Part shown: piece after piece, positions 8,740 to 17,344 of the stretch
How positions within the stretch are numbered: the stretch's first letter is position 1
How the letters are laid out: each line of letters begins with the position of its first letter
Assembly: GCA_934317215.1 (NCBI GenBank)
Contig: CAKREH010000022.1
Coordinates: 1 to 56,669, forward strand
Reading direction: 5' to 3'
DNA length: 56,669 bases
Source: an uncultured Roseburia sp.
Lineage (GTDB): Bacteria > Bacillota > Clostridia > Lachnospirales > Lachnospiraceae
Notes under the pieces: model-generated
What the model was told of the DNA's origin: nothing
Database searches by the model: none
What the model saw: only the letters and a program-made list of their open reading frames with translations
Translations under genes and position numbers: made by a program

Positions 8740-9474
8740 CTATCCTAAATTTTTTCTGAGGCACAACAGGATCTTTTTTTCCAGCCGGCTGACCTGCACC
8801 TGTGTCATTCCCAGTTCTTTTGCCGTTTCACTCTGTGTCCTGTTTTCAAAATAACGGCACCGGATGAGATTCTGTTCCCGCTCATCCAGCAGTTCCATGA
8901 GCTGCTCGATCACCATCCGGTTTAATACTGCCTCTTTTTCCGGTTCATCCCTTCCGTTTTCTTCCTTTTCACACAACTGATCGACCATCAGTAACTCGTC
9001 CCCGTCTTTCTCATAGACCGGCTGATAGATGGATTCCACATCTCTTGCCGACTCCATTGCCATAATGATCTCACCGCTGCTCAACCCTGTCCGCTCTGCG
9101 ATCTCAAGCAATCCCGGTTCTCTTCCAAGTTCCCCCCACAGTTCTTCCTTTGCCCGCCCTGCCTTATAAGCATTTTCTTTTAATGTCCGGCTCACTTTTA
9201 CCATACCGTCATCTCTTAAAAATCTGCGGATTTCCCCCATAATTACCGGAACGGCATAAGTGGAAAATGCAAGATTTAACGAGAGATCAAATTTATCAAC
9301 CGCCTTCATCAATCCAATACATCCAATCTGAAACAATTCTTCCCTGTCATGTCCCCGGTGTTCAAACCGGTTTGCAATCGTATGTACCAGTCCCAGATTC
9401 CCTGCGATCAATGTATCTCTCGCATTCTTATCTCCTTTGTGCGCCTGCTGCATCAGTTCCTTAAAACACTCCAT
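8740..9474 (-). CDS. sigF: RNA polymerase sporulation sigma factor SigF (SpoIIAC)
   Basis: The 244-residue sigma-70 family protein has region 2 (ELFQIGCIGLMKAVDKFD, then FSTYAVPVIMGEIRRFLRD), region 3, and region 4 with the helix-turn-helix TQSETAKELGMTQVQVSRLE. Size and sequence fit SigF, the first forespore-specific sigma factor. Identity is fixed by its position after the genes for its anti-sigma factor and antagonist, the standard spoIIAA-spoIIAB-sigF order. Its ATG lies 1 bp after the spoIIAB stop (TGATATG), so translation is coupled. SpoIIAB should hold it inactive until septation. Confidence 0.95.
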   Translation of the reverse strand: MECFKELMQQAHKGDKNARDTLIAGNLGLVHTIANRFEHRGHDREELFQIGCIGLMKAVDKFDLSLNLAFSTYAVPVIMGEIRRFLRDDGMVKVSRTLKENAYKAGRAKEELWGELGREPGLLEIAERTGLSSGEIIMAMESARDVESIYQPVYEKDGDELLMVDQLCEKEENGRDEPEKEAVLNRMVIEQLMELLDEREQNLIRCRYFENRTQSETAKELGMTQVQVSRLEKKILLCLRKNLG

Positions 9475-9475
9475 A

Positions 9476-9925
9476 TCAGACGCCCATCCCTGCGCCGATC
9501 TTTTTTTTCATCGTAACAGTTGTCCCTTTTCCGGGTGCTGAATGTACCTCGACTTCATCCATAAATGCTTCCATAAAAGCAAATCCCATGCCGGAACGCT
9601 CCAGTTCCGGTCTCGTCGTAAAAAAAGGTTCCATTGCTTTTTGTACGTCCGCAATCCCGTGACCATGATCTTTCACTGTGATCTCTGCATGGTTTCCGCA
9701 CAGTTTACAGGACACCTCCACCTTCTCCTCCGGACTGTCATACCCGTGGATGATCGCATTTGTTACTGCCTCTGAAACTGCTGTCTTAATGTCAGAAATC
9801 TCATCCAGTGTCGGGTTTAATTCTGCCACAAACGCAGCCACCGCCATTCTGGCAAATCCTTCATTCACGGACCGCGCATCAAATTCCAGTTTCATTTCGT
9901 TTTCATTGATCTGATCTGCCTGCAT
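9476..9925 (-). CDS. spoIIAB: Anti-sigma F factor / serine kinase SpoIIAB
   Basis: The protein of about 149 residues has a GHKL-type ATPase/kinase fold. Visible motifs are the N-box DIKTAVSEAVTNAIIHGYD, the G1-box DHGHGIADVQKAMEPFFTT and the G2 region RSGMGFAFMEAFMD. It binds SigF to keep it inactive and phosphorylates the antagonist SpoIIAA. The start was set at 9925, ahead of which GGAGA lies at good distance; the longer frame to 9985 runs into a duplicated intergenic segment. It is the middle gene of the spoIIA operon. Confidence 0.95.
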   Translation of the reverse strand: MQADQINENEMKLEFDARSVNEGFARMAVAAFVAELNPTLDEISDIKTAVSEAVTNAIIHGYDSPEEKVEVSCKLCGNHAEITVKDHGHGIADVQKAMEPFFTTRPELERSGMGFAFMEAFMDEVEVHSAPGKGTTVTMKKKIGAGMGV

Positions 9926-9981
9926 ATCGATTCTCCATTTCCTTTTCTTATTCTTAATTTTCTTCAAAAATCCCGCATATC

Positions 9982-10088
9982 CCATCTTTTCTTACCGGCA
10001 TCTTCTGCCTGATTTATTTCCACTGTTCGTGTAAATCCGCTGATTCCATCTTTTCCTACCGGGCATTTTCTGCCTGGTCTGTTTTCCA
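9982..10088. repeat. Direct duplication in the spoIIAA-spoIIAB gap
   Basis: Two imperfect copies, about 43 bp each, begin with CCATCTTTTC and contain TACCGG, TTCTGCCTG and TTTCCA. They start at 9982 and 10046, a 64-bp period, and enlarge the usually short gap between these two operon genes. No coding or regulatory role is evident. Confidence 0.6.
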
Positions 10089-10109
10089 ATAAATTACATG
10101 TCTCTATTT

Positions 10110-10421
10110 TCATACCGTATCAATCCGGATCAGCTTTTGCAGACCTGACACCATAAAAATCTTTTTTACGCGCTCATTCATGTTTGTCGCTGCCACTTCG
10201 CCGCCGGAAAACCCCATGCTCTTGCATCTTCCAATGATCACACCGATCCCGGAACTGTCCATAAACTCTGTTTCCCGAAAATCAAACACAAGCCGTCTGA
10301 CATGATATGCCCCGATCAGAAAATCTGCCTCCATCTTAAGCCTGCCCGCCTCATGATGATCTAACTCTTTTGGCATCTGTATCGTCAGACATCCTTCTTT
10401 TAACTGATACTTTTCTTCCAT
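10110..10421 (-). CDS. spoIIAA: Anti-sigma F factor antagonist SpoIIAA
   Basis: The 103-residue STAS-domain protein has the conserved phosphorylation-site motif MDSSGIGVIIGR, in which a serine is phosphorylated by SpoIIAB and dephosphorylated by SpoIIE. The unphosphorylated form displaces SigF from SpoIIAB. GGAG precedes the ATG. It is the first gene of the spoIIA operon. The ~185-bp gap to spoIIAB is longer than usual because of a direct duplication. Upstream is the structured 314-bp repeat, not an ordinary promoter-only spacer. Confidence 0.94.
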   Translation of the reverse strand: MEEKYQLKEGCLTIQMPKELDHHEAGRLKMEADFLIGAYHVRRLVFDFRETEFMDSSGIGVIIGRCKSMGFSGGEVAATNMNERVKKIFMVSGLQKLIRIDTV

Positions 10422-10489
10422 AAATGCTCCTTTCCTGTTACTTTTTTAATTGGTTTAAAAGTCACCTTTTGATTTCAATACCCTATGAA

Positions 10490-10803
10490 GATTCGGATGT
10501 CAAAAGGTGATTTTCAATTTTGGGTCTGTCAAATTGCACAAAACCGAACTTGTTTTGTTCCGTTGTCCGAAAATAAGAAAAACTAAGTATGCCTGAATCA
10601 GTTTTTCACAGAGTGACGTAAACGGCATTCAACGAGCCTTCCATGGCTCGTGAAGCCTTGTTCTGCCGTCCGTGGCAGAACATTACTGTAAATAGACAGG
10701 CATACTAAGATTTTCTAATTTTCTCCCAAAGTCACAAAAACAGTCTCGGCTTTGTGCAATTTGACAATCGCTAAGTTATGAACCACCTTTTGACACCCGA
10801 ATC
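10490..10803. repeat. 314-bp multiply base-paired repeat, copy 1
   Basis: A nested set of inverted repeats fills the spacer between spoIIAA and the TPR gene. P1 pairs 10490-10509 with 10784-10803 (GATTCGGATGTCAAAAGGTG and its near complement). P2 pairs 10527-10547 with 10746-10766 (20 of 21 bases). P3 pairs 10569-10595 with 10697-10723. Two hairpins sit at the tip: ACGAGCC/GGCTCGT (10632-10651) and TTCTGCC/GGCAGAA (10661-10680). A second copy of identical length is at 21465-21778. The 8-bp TTCATAGG (minus strand) occurs on both sides of this copy and may be a target-site duplication. There is no open reading frame of note. It may be a non-autonomous mobile element or a structured RNA. Confidence 0.8.
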
Positions 10804-10811
10804 CTATGAAT

Positions 10812-10846
10812 AAAAAAAGACGCCTAATATCACTTAGACGTCTTTT
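10812..10846 (-). terminator. Intrinsic terminator of the TPR-protein operon
   Basis: Read leftward, AAAAGACG and CGTCTTTT form the stem with CTAA/TTAG inside, followed by a run of seven T. It lies about 30 bp after the TPR gene stop. The T-tract leads directly into ATTCATAGG and the 314-bp repeat. Confidence 0.85.
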
Positions 10847-10878
10847 GTATCATCTTTATTTAATTTTTATAATGATTT

Positions 10879-12243
10879 TTACTCTTCAATATTGATGTAA
10901 TTCTGTGCATTCGCCGCACGTTCTGTACCCGGATACAGTTCTACGATCTTCTGATAGTAAATCTTTGCCGTTTCAAGATCATTATTCTTACGGTAAGCCT
11001 GTGCTAAATAGTACAGTGCATATCCATCTTTGTAGGTTTCCTCCATGTCCACAACTTTTTGTAAGCTGGTGATGGACTCCTCAAATTTCTGACTGTTATA
11101 ATCGCTGTATCCCTGATTATATAAGGACTCCAGATAATCAGCATTGACCTGCGCATTAATCGTCTCATAAACACTCTTTGCGCTGTCACTTAAGTATTCC
11201 TCATTGACATTGCCAAGCGCATTGCCTGCCGTCTCAATATCTCCGGCCGAATATGACGCATATGCAGACAATAACTGGTCATATGTGCTGATCTTATTCT
11301 CAGAACCTTCCGCGCTGTCCTTGACCTCAGTGATCTGGCTTGTCAGATCATCAATCTGCTTCTGCAGTGTACTGATCTCCTGATTCTTGGATGAAACGGT
11401 GTTATTCGCATCGACCACCTGTGCCTTAACATCGTTCTGCACCTGACGGCGCACACCCGGAACGACCAGAAATCCGGTAATTGCCGCACCGATTGCGATA
11501 CCGATGACCATATTAAGGATCGTACTCATTGCGGAATTGTCTTTTAAATACTTCGGCTGGATGATCGTCTCATTGCCGCTCTGGTAGGAAATCTGTTCCT
11601 CCTTCTGTTTCTTGCCCGGCGTATTCTCCTTTAATCCTGCATTCACTTCTTTTAAATAACGAAGTGTGATCGTGTTATTTGCATCAATCTTTCCGGCGTT
11701 GCGCAAAGACTTCTTTGCAAGATCATATTTACCCTCCTGAATATAGAGCAATGCTAAAAGCTGATGTCCACTGACTAATTTCGGGTTCAGTGACAATACC
11801 TTTTTCAACTGGATTATCGCAAGATCGCGGCTGTCCTGTCTGCAGTACAATAACGCCTGATTGTATTTTTTAATGGTCTGATTGATTGTCTCAAGTCTTG
11901 ATCTGTTATTCTGTATTTCATCCAGATAACGGCTTGCAGCATTCTCAGCAGGCTGATAGTTCTTACTGATGACCCATTCTGTCAATGCCTCCACCACTTC
12001 GCCCATCTCAAAATAGATGAGTCCCAGAAGATTTCTTGCATCTATATTTAATTTATTGAATTTCAGGCTTGTTTTCAGGCTTTCTATTGCTCCTGAAAGA
12101 TCACGGACACCCGCCTTTGCCAGTGCATCATTGTAATATTCATTGGATGCCATGACAATTTTTTTATATATCCTTACATTTACTCCGCATTCAGGGCAGA
12201 TATTTTCCCTTCCAAGCTTTGCTCCACAATTATAGCACTTCAT
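10879..12243 (-). CDS. Zinc-ribbon, TPR and single-TM protein of unknown function
   Basis: The N-terminus has a zinc ribbon (MKCYNCGAKL, then ICPECGVNV). A first block of tetratricopeptide repeats follows at about residues 35-215. There is then one membrane segment at about 245-265 (TILNMVIGIAIGAAITGFLV), a coiled coil at about 280-315, and a second TPR block to the C-terminus. The first TPR block would be cytosolic and the second outside the membrane. TPRs bind partner proteins, so a scaffold role is likely, but I do not recognise a named gene. The start at 12243 is preceded by GAGGG; an ATG four codons earlier lacks such spacing. It follows a small gene by 48 bp, probably in one transcript. 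Confidence 0.75.
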   Translation of the reverse strand: MKCYNCGAKLGRENICPECGVNVRIYKKIVMASNEYYNDALAKAGVRDLSGAIESLKTSLKFNKLNIDARNLLGLIYFEMGEVVEALTEWVISKNYQPAENAASRYLDEIQNNRSRLETINQTIKKYNQALLYCRQDSRDLAIIQLKKVLSLNPKLVSGHQLLALLYIQEGKYDLAKKSLRNAGKIDANNTITLRYLKEVNAGLKENTPGKKQKEEQISYQSGNETIIQPKYLKDNSAMSTILNMVIGIAIGAAITGFLVVPGVRRQVQNDVKAQVVDANNTVSSKNQEISTLQKQIDDLTSQITEVKDSAEGSENKISTYDQLLSAYASYSAGDIETAGNALGNVNEEYLSDSAKSVYETINAQVNADYLESLYNQGYSDYNSQKFEESITSLQKVVDMEETYKDGYALYYLAQAYRKNNDLETAKIYYQKIVELYPGTERAANAQNYINIEE

Positions 12244-12291
12244 TCTTTCCCTCACTTCATGAATTTACATTCGACTTTTTCAAAAGATGTC

Positions 12292-12435
12292 TTACATATT
12301 ATGTTTTAACTCCTGCATCATCTCTTTTAAAACATCTGTCATATCTGTTAATTCATGATTATATATTGCCTGTTCTGCCTCTTCTACCTCTAAGCTCGGT
12401 TTAAAATTCTTTAATTCTTCTTCAAAATTAATCAT
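12292..12435 (-). CDS. Small acidic protein of unknown function
   Basis: About 47 residues starting MINFEEELKNFKPSLEVEEA, helical and acidic, with no membrane segment or known motif. Codon use looks normal and AGGA precedes the chosen ATG at about 10 nt; in-frame ATGs further upstream (12459, 12516) are possible. It is followed by the zinc-ribbon/TPR gene after 48 bp and is probably cotranscribed with it. I do not recognise a family. Confidence 0.6.
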   Translation of the reverse strand: MINFEEELKNFKPSLEVEEAEQAIYNHELTDMTDVLKEMMQELKHNM

Positions 12436-12522
12436 AATCGATCTGTCCTTTTCTGCCATTTGTTTATGGCAAACATCTATTTTAAGATTCTTCTCTCCAC
12501 CAATAATTAAGGGCAAAAAGAA

Positions 12523-12550
12523 TCACCACTATATTATAATATAGTGGTGA
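12523..12550 (-). terminator. Perfect 28-bp palindrome, probable terminator of the FapA-like gene
   Basis: The sequence TCACCACTATATTA is followed directly by its exact complement. Read leftward it is followed by TTCTTTTT, so it can act as an intrinsic terminator about 60 bp after the FapA-like stop. It also lies upstream of the small-protein gene and could instead be an operator. Confidence 0.6.
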
Positions 12551-12612
12551 CAATAATCAAGTAAATTTATATTAAGTTTTTCGTAAAACTTCTGCCATAT
12601 TCGACAGCAGTT

Positions 12613-13989
12613 TTATGAGCATTCTCTCGTCTTGATCTTATCCTGCAGCTTGTAAAACTCAGCCGATTTTGCATAGTTCTGTACAAGCATCCTGGTGTCC
12701 TCGATCTGGATCACAACTCCCGGATAAGTCTCCCGCAAAACGGTAACACATGCACCGCTCGCACTCTCGATCAGATTACGAATCTGTTTTGCCTCTTCTT
12801 TGCTGTTTGCTAACGTTGCAGTATCACGGATCTTGACACGGAGCAGTGTTACTCTCCTCGGATCATCTTTATAGCTGACTCCACGAGCTTTTTCGAGTTC
12901 TTCAAACTTTCGCAGTCCCTCATCGATCTGCACTAATCCCTGACTCAGCTCCTGGATCGTCTTTTCTAACTGTTTGAGCTTTGCATATTCCTCCGGACTT
13001 GCACCAGTCATAATAACGGTCTTCTTCTCGGCATCGTTCCCTAATGTCGTAACCTCGATTCCACGCACTCCATGTGTAAGTCCACCGATGATGCTTCCGC
13101 GTTTTCCATTCATGATGATCTTTCCAAAGCACTGTACCTGACAATCCATCAACACATCTGCACGGATATCGCCTGCACATTCAATACGGGTAAATTCAAA
13201 AAACTTTGCGGTAATACTGCCTTTCGTCTTTACTGATGCCTTATTTCCGCCGAGCATTCCACTTCTTAAAATAATATCTTTTCCTGCCTCTAAAGTGCAT
13301 GCCTCGACGATTCCATCCACTGTGATCGTACCGCTTGCTTTTACTATAACACCGCTTTCCACGCTTCCGTGGATCACAACATCACCATGAAAATCAATGT
13401 TGCCACTGGAAAGATCTGCATTGCCGGACAATTCATGTACCGGAAGGATCACAACCCTGTCATTCTGCGTCTCGATCTTACCACTCATCAACGCAACATA
13501 GGTATTATCATCCCTGCGTTCAAATCCTTTTCCTTTCAGTGGAAGCTGTTCTCTTCCCCGCTTTGCAGGTATCGGCTTTCCAGTGACTGTCTTGCCGTCT
13601 GTTCCCTCCACACAAGGATGGTACTCCGCGATCACCTGATCCTGCACCACAGACTCTATCGACTTTACAGACCAGTAATCCACGGTTCCATCCGGTTTTA
13701 TCAACGGTTTTTTATCAAAGTTGCAGTTAAAATTATAATCATAATAACCGTCTTTTCCGTCTACCGCCTCTGTGCCCCGTGCTATTAATGTCTCCAGTCC
13801 ATATTTTTTTTCATCAGCCAGTTCTTTCAAAGCAGATTCATCTATTCCGTACTTGACACCTCTCTCATCCAGTGCTTTCTGCAATGATTCAACTGTATAT
13901 TCTCCCCCATCGTCCGGCGTTACAAGCATAATATAAGCTTCCATGCCATCCGCCGTTATCTGTACGATTGGTCTTTCTTCTGTTACCAT
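12613..13989 (-). CDS. FapA (DUF342)-family protein
   Basis: The protein of about 458 residues matches the FapA/DUF342 layout. It has an N-terminal alpha/beta domain (about 1-150, with GKTVTGKPIPAKRGRE), then a central beta-helix of short repeats (about 165-315: SGNADLSSGNIDFHGDVVIH, IVKASGTITVDGIVEACTLE), and a C-terminal helical coiled region (about 330-400). FapA proteins are named for a link to flagellar assembly in Vibrio but occur in many Firmicutes, where the role is unclear. No flagellar genes are in this window. The start at 13989 is preceded by GGGGAG; the frame extends five codons further without a better site. An (AT)n run lies just upstream at about 14018-14031. Confidence 0.8.
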   Translation of the reverse strand: MVTEERPIVQITADGMEAYIMLVTPDDGGEYTVESLQKALDERGVKYGIDESALKELADEKKYGLETLIARGTEAVDGKDGYYDYNFNCNFDKKPLIKPDGTVDYWSVKSIESVVQDQVIAEYHPCVEGTDGKTVTGKPIPAKRGREQLPLKGKGFERRDDNTYVALMSGKIETQNDRVVILPVHELSGNADLSSGNIDFHGDVVIHGSVESGVIVKASGTITVDGIVEACTLEAGKDIILRSGMLGGNKASVKTKGSITAKFFEFTRIECAGDIRADVLMDCQVQCFGKIIMNGKRGSIIGGLTHGVRGIEVTTLGNDAEKKTVIMTGASPEEYAKLKQLEKTIQELSQGLVQIDEGLRKFEELEKARGVSYKDDPRRVTLLRVKIRDTATLANSKEEAKQIRNLIESASGACVTVLRETYPGVVIQIEDTRMLVQNYAKSAEFYKLQDKIKTRECS

Positions 13990-14130
13990 AGGCGTGCTCC
14001 CCAATTCTTTCTGATGTATATATATATATAGTAACGTAGAATATTCCTTATCTTATATAATACTAGTACTTTTATGCTTTTTCAAGTAAATTCTTTAACA
14101 AAATGCTTGTTTTTTGGTGCTATTTTACTA

Positions 14131-14201
14131 AAAAGAGCTATGCCAGGCAGGCTCCTTACCGGCTCGCCGGTAAGGATGAAACCTGTCGTGCATAGCTCTT
14201 T
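14131..14201 (-). terminator. Branched intrinsic terminator after valS
   Basis: Read leftward, the outer stem is AAAGAGCTATGC with GCATAGCTCTTTT. Inside it are an ACAGG/CCTG-type step and the strong hairpin CCTTACCGG/CCGGTAAGG. A T-rich stretch follows. It starts about 95 bp after the valS stop. Confidence 0.8.
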
Positions 14202-14295
14202 CTTATTCTATCATATGCAAAATCGGCACATGATCCAATTCGCCGTTCGGCAATCATGCAGGCATGTTGACTCTCTTGCGCTCATTACCTTGCAA

Positions 14296-16959
14296 TTATT
14301 TTGTCATCTGTGCCAAACGTTCTTTGACCTGCGCCATCATCTGTTCGTATCCGGCAAGTTTGTCCTTCTCTTCCTGCACTTTTGCTTCCGGTGCTTTGCT
14401 TAAGAATTTTTCATTCGAAAGCATTCCCTTAGAACGTGCAAGCTCTTTCTCTAAACGTGCCTGCTCTTTTAACAGACGCTCTTTTTCTTTCTCGAAATCA
14501 ACCAGATCTTCTAACGGCAGATACAGTGTAGCGCCAGGGATCACAACCGATACGGCATCCTCCCCGATGCCTGTCTTATCCTGCTGCACCATGATCTCAC
14601 TTGCTCCGGCAAGGTTTGCATAAGCCTCTTTGGTCAGTTCAAAGGAATCACACAAAGCGGCATCTTCAGCAACAATAAAGATTTTCGCTTTTCTTGATGG
14701 CGGAACATCCATCTCTGTGCGCACATTGCGGACACCTTTTACGAGGTCTTTGCAGTGCTCTAAAATTTCTTCCTCTGCAGGGAAGTTCCAGTCAGCACGG
14801 TACTCCGGCCATTTTGCAAGCATGATCGTGTTTTCTTCCGGATGCAGGGTGCAGAAAATTTCTTCTGTGATAAACGGCATGAACGGATGAAGCAGTTTTA
14901 ATGCCTCTGTCAGTACGGTCTTTAATGTCCAGAATGCTGCATTTGCAGATGCCGGATCATTTTCTTTATTATAAGTACGTGTCTTTGTGATCTCAATGTA
15001 CCAGTCACAGAATTCATCCCAGATGAAATCGTAAACTTTCTGTACGGCAATTCCCATCTCATACTTATCCATATTTTCTGTCACGTCTTTTGCAAGTGTG
15101 TTTACCTTGGATAAGATCCACTTATCTGCCGGTTTTAACTCATCCAGTGACGGCTCTTTGATCTCGCTGCCCTCAAGATTCATCATAATGAAACGGGATG
15201 CATTCCATACTTTGTTGGCAAAGTTTCTGGATGCCTCAACACGCTCCCAGTAGAAACGCATATCATTTCCCGGTGCATTTCCAGTGATCAGTGTCAGGCG
15301 GAGTGCATCTGCGCCGTATTTATCAATTACTTCGAGTGGATCGATACCGTTCCCTAAAGATTTACTCATCTTGCGTCCCTGGGAATCACGAACCAGTCCG
15401 TGGAACAATACGGTGTGGAACGGTGCTTTGCCCATCTGCTCATAGCCGGAGAAGATCATACGGATGACCCAGAAGAAAATGATATCGTATCCGGTCACAA
15501 GTACATCGGTCGGATAGAAGTAATCCAGATCTTCTGTCTTATCCGGCCAGCCTAATGTGGAGAACGGCCAGAGTGCGGATGAAAACCATGTATCTAAGGT
15601 ATCCGGATCCTGCTCCATGTGGTCACATCCACATTTCGGACATTTCTCCGGTGCAGCCTTTGCTACAACCATCTCGCCACAGTCCGGGCAGTAATAAGCC
15701 GGGATGCGGTGTCCCCACCAGAGCTGTCTGGAAATACACCAGTCACGGATATTGTCGGTCCAGTTAAAGTATGTTTTCTCCATACGTTTTGGAAGTAACT
15801 GGATGTCTCCGTTTTTCACTGCTTCCACAGCCGGTTTGATCAGTTCGTCCATCTTTACAAACCACTGCTGTTTTACCATCGGTTCAACGGTTGTGCCGCA
15901 GCGGTCATGGGTTCCTACGTTGTGGGAATGCGGCTCTACTTTTACAAGCAGTCCCTGTTTTTCCAGATCCTCCACCAGCGCTTTTCTGCACTCGTAACGG
16001 TCCATGCCCTCATATTTTCCGGCATAATGGTTCATTGTTGCATCGTCGTTGATGACAGTGATCTCCTCTAAGTTGTGACGTTTTCCAACCTCAAAGTCGT
16101 TCGGGTCATGTGCCGGTGTGATCTTTACACATCCGGTTCCGAACTCTTTGTCAACATAAGCATCTGCGATCACCGGGATCTCGCGGTCTGTCATCGGAAG
16201 TTTTAACATCTTTCCGACGATATCTTTGTAACGGTCGTCGTCCGGGTTCACTGCAACTGCAGTATCGCCAAACAAGGTCTCCGGTCTTGTCGTTGCGATC
16301 TCAACAAATCTTCCCTCTTCGCCGACAACCGGATAGTTGATGTGCCAGAAAAATCCATCCTGCTCTTCGTGCTCTACCTCTGCATCAGAAATAGATGTCT
16401 TACATACCGGACACCAGTTGACGATACGGGAACCTTTATAGATCAGTCCTTTTTCATATAATTTTACAAATACCTCAAGCACTGCCTCGGAGCAGCCCTT
16501 ATCCATGGTAAAACGCTCTCTCTCCCAGTCTGCGGAAGATCCCATTTTCTTTAACTGGTTGATGATGCGGCTGCCATACTCGTCACGCCACTCCCAGCAT
16601 TTTTCCAGGAATCCTTCTCTTCCGAGATCACGCTTGTCAATGCCCTGTTTTTTCAGGTTCTCGATCACCTTTACCTCTGTTGCGATGGAAGCGTGGTCTG
16701 TACCCGGCTGCCATAATGCATTGTAACCCTGCATTCTCTTATAACGTGTTAAGATATCCTGCATGGTGTTGTCGAGCGCATGTCCCATGTGAAGCTGTCC
16801 TGTGATGTTTGGCGGCGGCATCACGATGGTAAACGGCTTTTTGCTGCGGTCAACTTCGGCGTGGAAATAGCCGTTGTCTTCCCATTTTTTGTATAAACGG
16901 TCTTCAATGCTTTTTGGATCGTAGGTCTTTGCTAATTCTTTGCTGCAATTCTGACACAT
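14296..16959 (-). CDS. valS: Valine-tRNA ligase
   Basis: A class I aminoacyl-tRNA synthetase that charges tRNA-Val in the cytosol. The HIGH-type motif is in PPNITGQLHMGHAL near residue 50 and the KMSKS motif in GRKMSKSLGNG. The editing domain (about 190-360) carries TTRPETLFGDTAV. The anticodon-binding domain and the C-terminal coiled-coil arm characteristic of ValRS complete the chain at about 887 residues. The start MCQNCSKELAKTYD at 16959 follows AAAAAAGGAGA; the longer frame to 17088 runs through the T-box terminator and is not coding. Expression is controlled by the T-box leader upstream. Confidence 0.97.
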   Translation of the reverse strand: MCQNCSKELAKTYDPKSIEDRLYKKWEDNGYFHAEVDRSKKPFTIVMPPPNITGQLHMGHALDNTMQDILTRYKRMQGYNALWQPGTDHASIATEVKVIENLKKQGIDKRDLGREGFLEKCWEWRDEYGSRIINQLKKMGSSADWERERFTMDKGCSEAVLEVFVKLYEKGLIYKGSRIVNWCPVCKTSISDAEVEHEEQDGFFWHINYPVVGEEGRFVEIATTRPETLFGDTAVAVNPDDDRYKDIVGKMLKLPMTDREIPVIADAYVDKEFGTGCVKITPAHDPNDFEVGKRHNLEEITVINDDATMNHYAGKYEGMDRYECRKALVEDLEKQGLLVKVEPHSHNVGTHDRCGTTVEPMVKQQWFVKMDELIKPAVEAVKNGDIQLLPKRMEKTYFNWTDNIRDWCISRQLWWGHRIPAYYCPDCGEMVVAKAAPEKCPKCGCDHMEQDPDTLDTWFSSALWPFSTLGWPDKTEDLDYFYPTDVLVTGYDIIFFWVIRMIFSGYEQMGKAPFHTVLFHGLVRDSQGRKMSKSLGNGIDPLEVIDKYGADALRLTLITGNAPGNDMRFYWERVEASRNFANKVWNASRFIMMNLEGSEIKEPSLDELKPADKWILSKVNTLAKDVTENMDKYEMGIAVQKVYDFIWDEFCDWYIEITKTRTYNKENDPASANAAFWTLKTVLTEALKLLHPFMPFITEEIFCTLHPEENTIMLAKWPEYRADWNFPAEEEILEHCKDLVKGVRNVRTEMDVPPSRKAKIFIVAEDAALCDSFELTKEAYANLAGASEIMVQQDKTGIGEDAVSVVIPGATLYLPLEDLVDFEKEKERLLKEQARLEKELARSKGMLSNEKFLSKAPEAKVQEEKDKLAGYEQMMAQVKERLAQMTK

Positions 16960-17000
16960 AATCTGTTCTCCTTTTTTAGTTCTGATAGATAGGCGGTTTT

Positions 17001-17029
17001 GATTCATAGGACGTAATTTCCTATGAATC
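17001..17029. repeat. GATTCATAGG/CCTATGAATC hairpin behind the T-box terminator
   Basis: A perfect 10-bp stem with a 9-nt loop lies in the valS 5' untranslated region, immediately after the T-tract of the T-box terminator. The same ATTCATAGG directly follows the terminator T-tracts next to both copies of the 314-bp repeat. The site may be a target or solo remnant of that element. Confidence 0.6.
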
Positions 17030-17338
17030 AAAAAAAGCCCTTTGTATTCCATTCGGAATACAAAGGGCGAATATGATCGCGGTACCACCTTTGTTGGTGC
17101 TCATGTCCAGCCAGTCCATGTCTGACCGGTCATCCTGTAACGTGGATGAGTCGTGAATACCTGTGCATATCTGCAATGCCTGTTCTTATATCCTGTCATA
17201 CAGCTATGCTTTCTCAGCATTCCGGTTCAAAAGCTACCTTCCACATATCTTTCTCTGGGATGTCTTTCAGCCGGTGAACTTCCCTCTCTGCAAAGAGTTT
17301 ATGTGTACTTCTCTTTCTCACAACCTTTGTTTTTTGCT
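17030..17338 (-). promoter_or_regulatory. T-box leader controlling valS
   Basis: The T-box sequence AAAGGTGGTACCGCG is at 17093-17079, directly followed by the terminator stem GCCCTTTGTATTCC/GGAATACAAAGGGC (17068-17037) and seven T. Upstream lies the long stem I region with AGAGGGAAGTTCACC and GGCTGAAAGAC distal-loop features. A GTA triplet at 17237-17235, in GGTAGCTTTTGAACC, is the probable valine specifier codon (tentative). Uncharged tRNA-Val should bind and favour the antiterminator, allowing valS transcription. Confidence 0.93.
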
Positions 17339-17344
17339 GTTTTT

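Noticed and set aside
10461..10803. Group II intron as explanation for the structured repeat behind terminators
   Set aside because: At 314 bp, with no domain V-like GNRA stem or reverse transcriptase that I can see, and nearly complete end-to-end palindromy, it does not fit a group II intron.
12613..13989. Evidence for a flagellar gene cluster from the FapA-like gene
   Set aside because: FapA/DUF342 proteins occur in non-flagellar settings and no other flagellar gene is nearby, so no motility role is claimed.
16960..17088. Longer start for valS
   Set aside because: The extra codons cover the T-box antiterminator/terminator region, which is RNA structure and not protein sequence.
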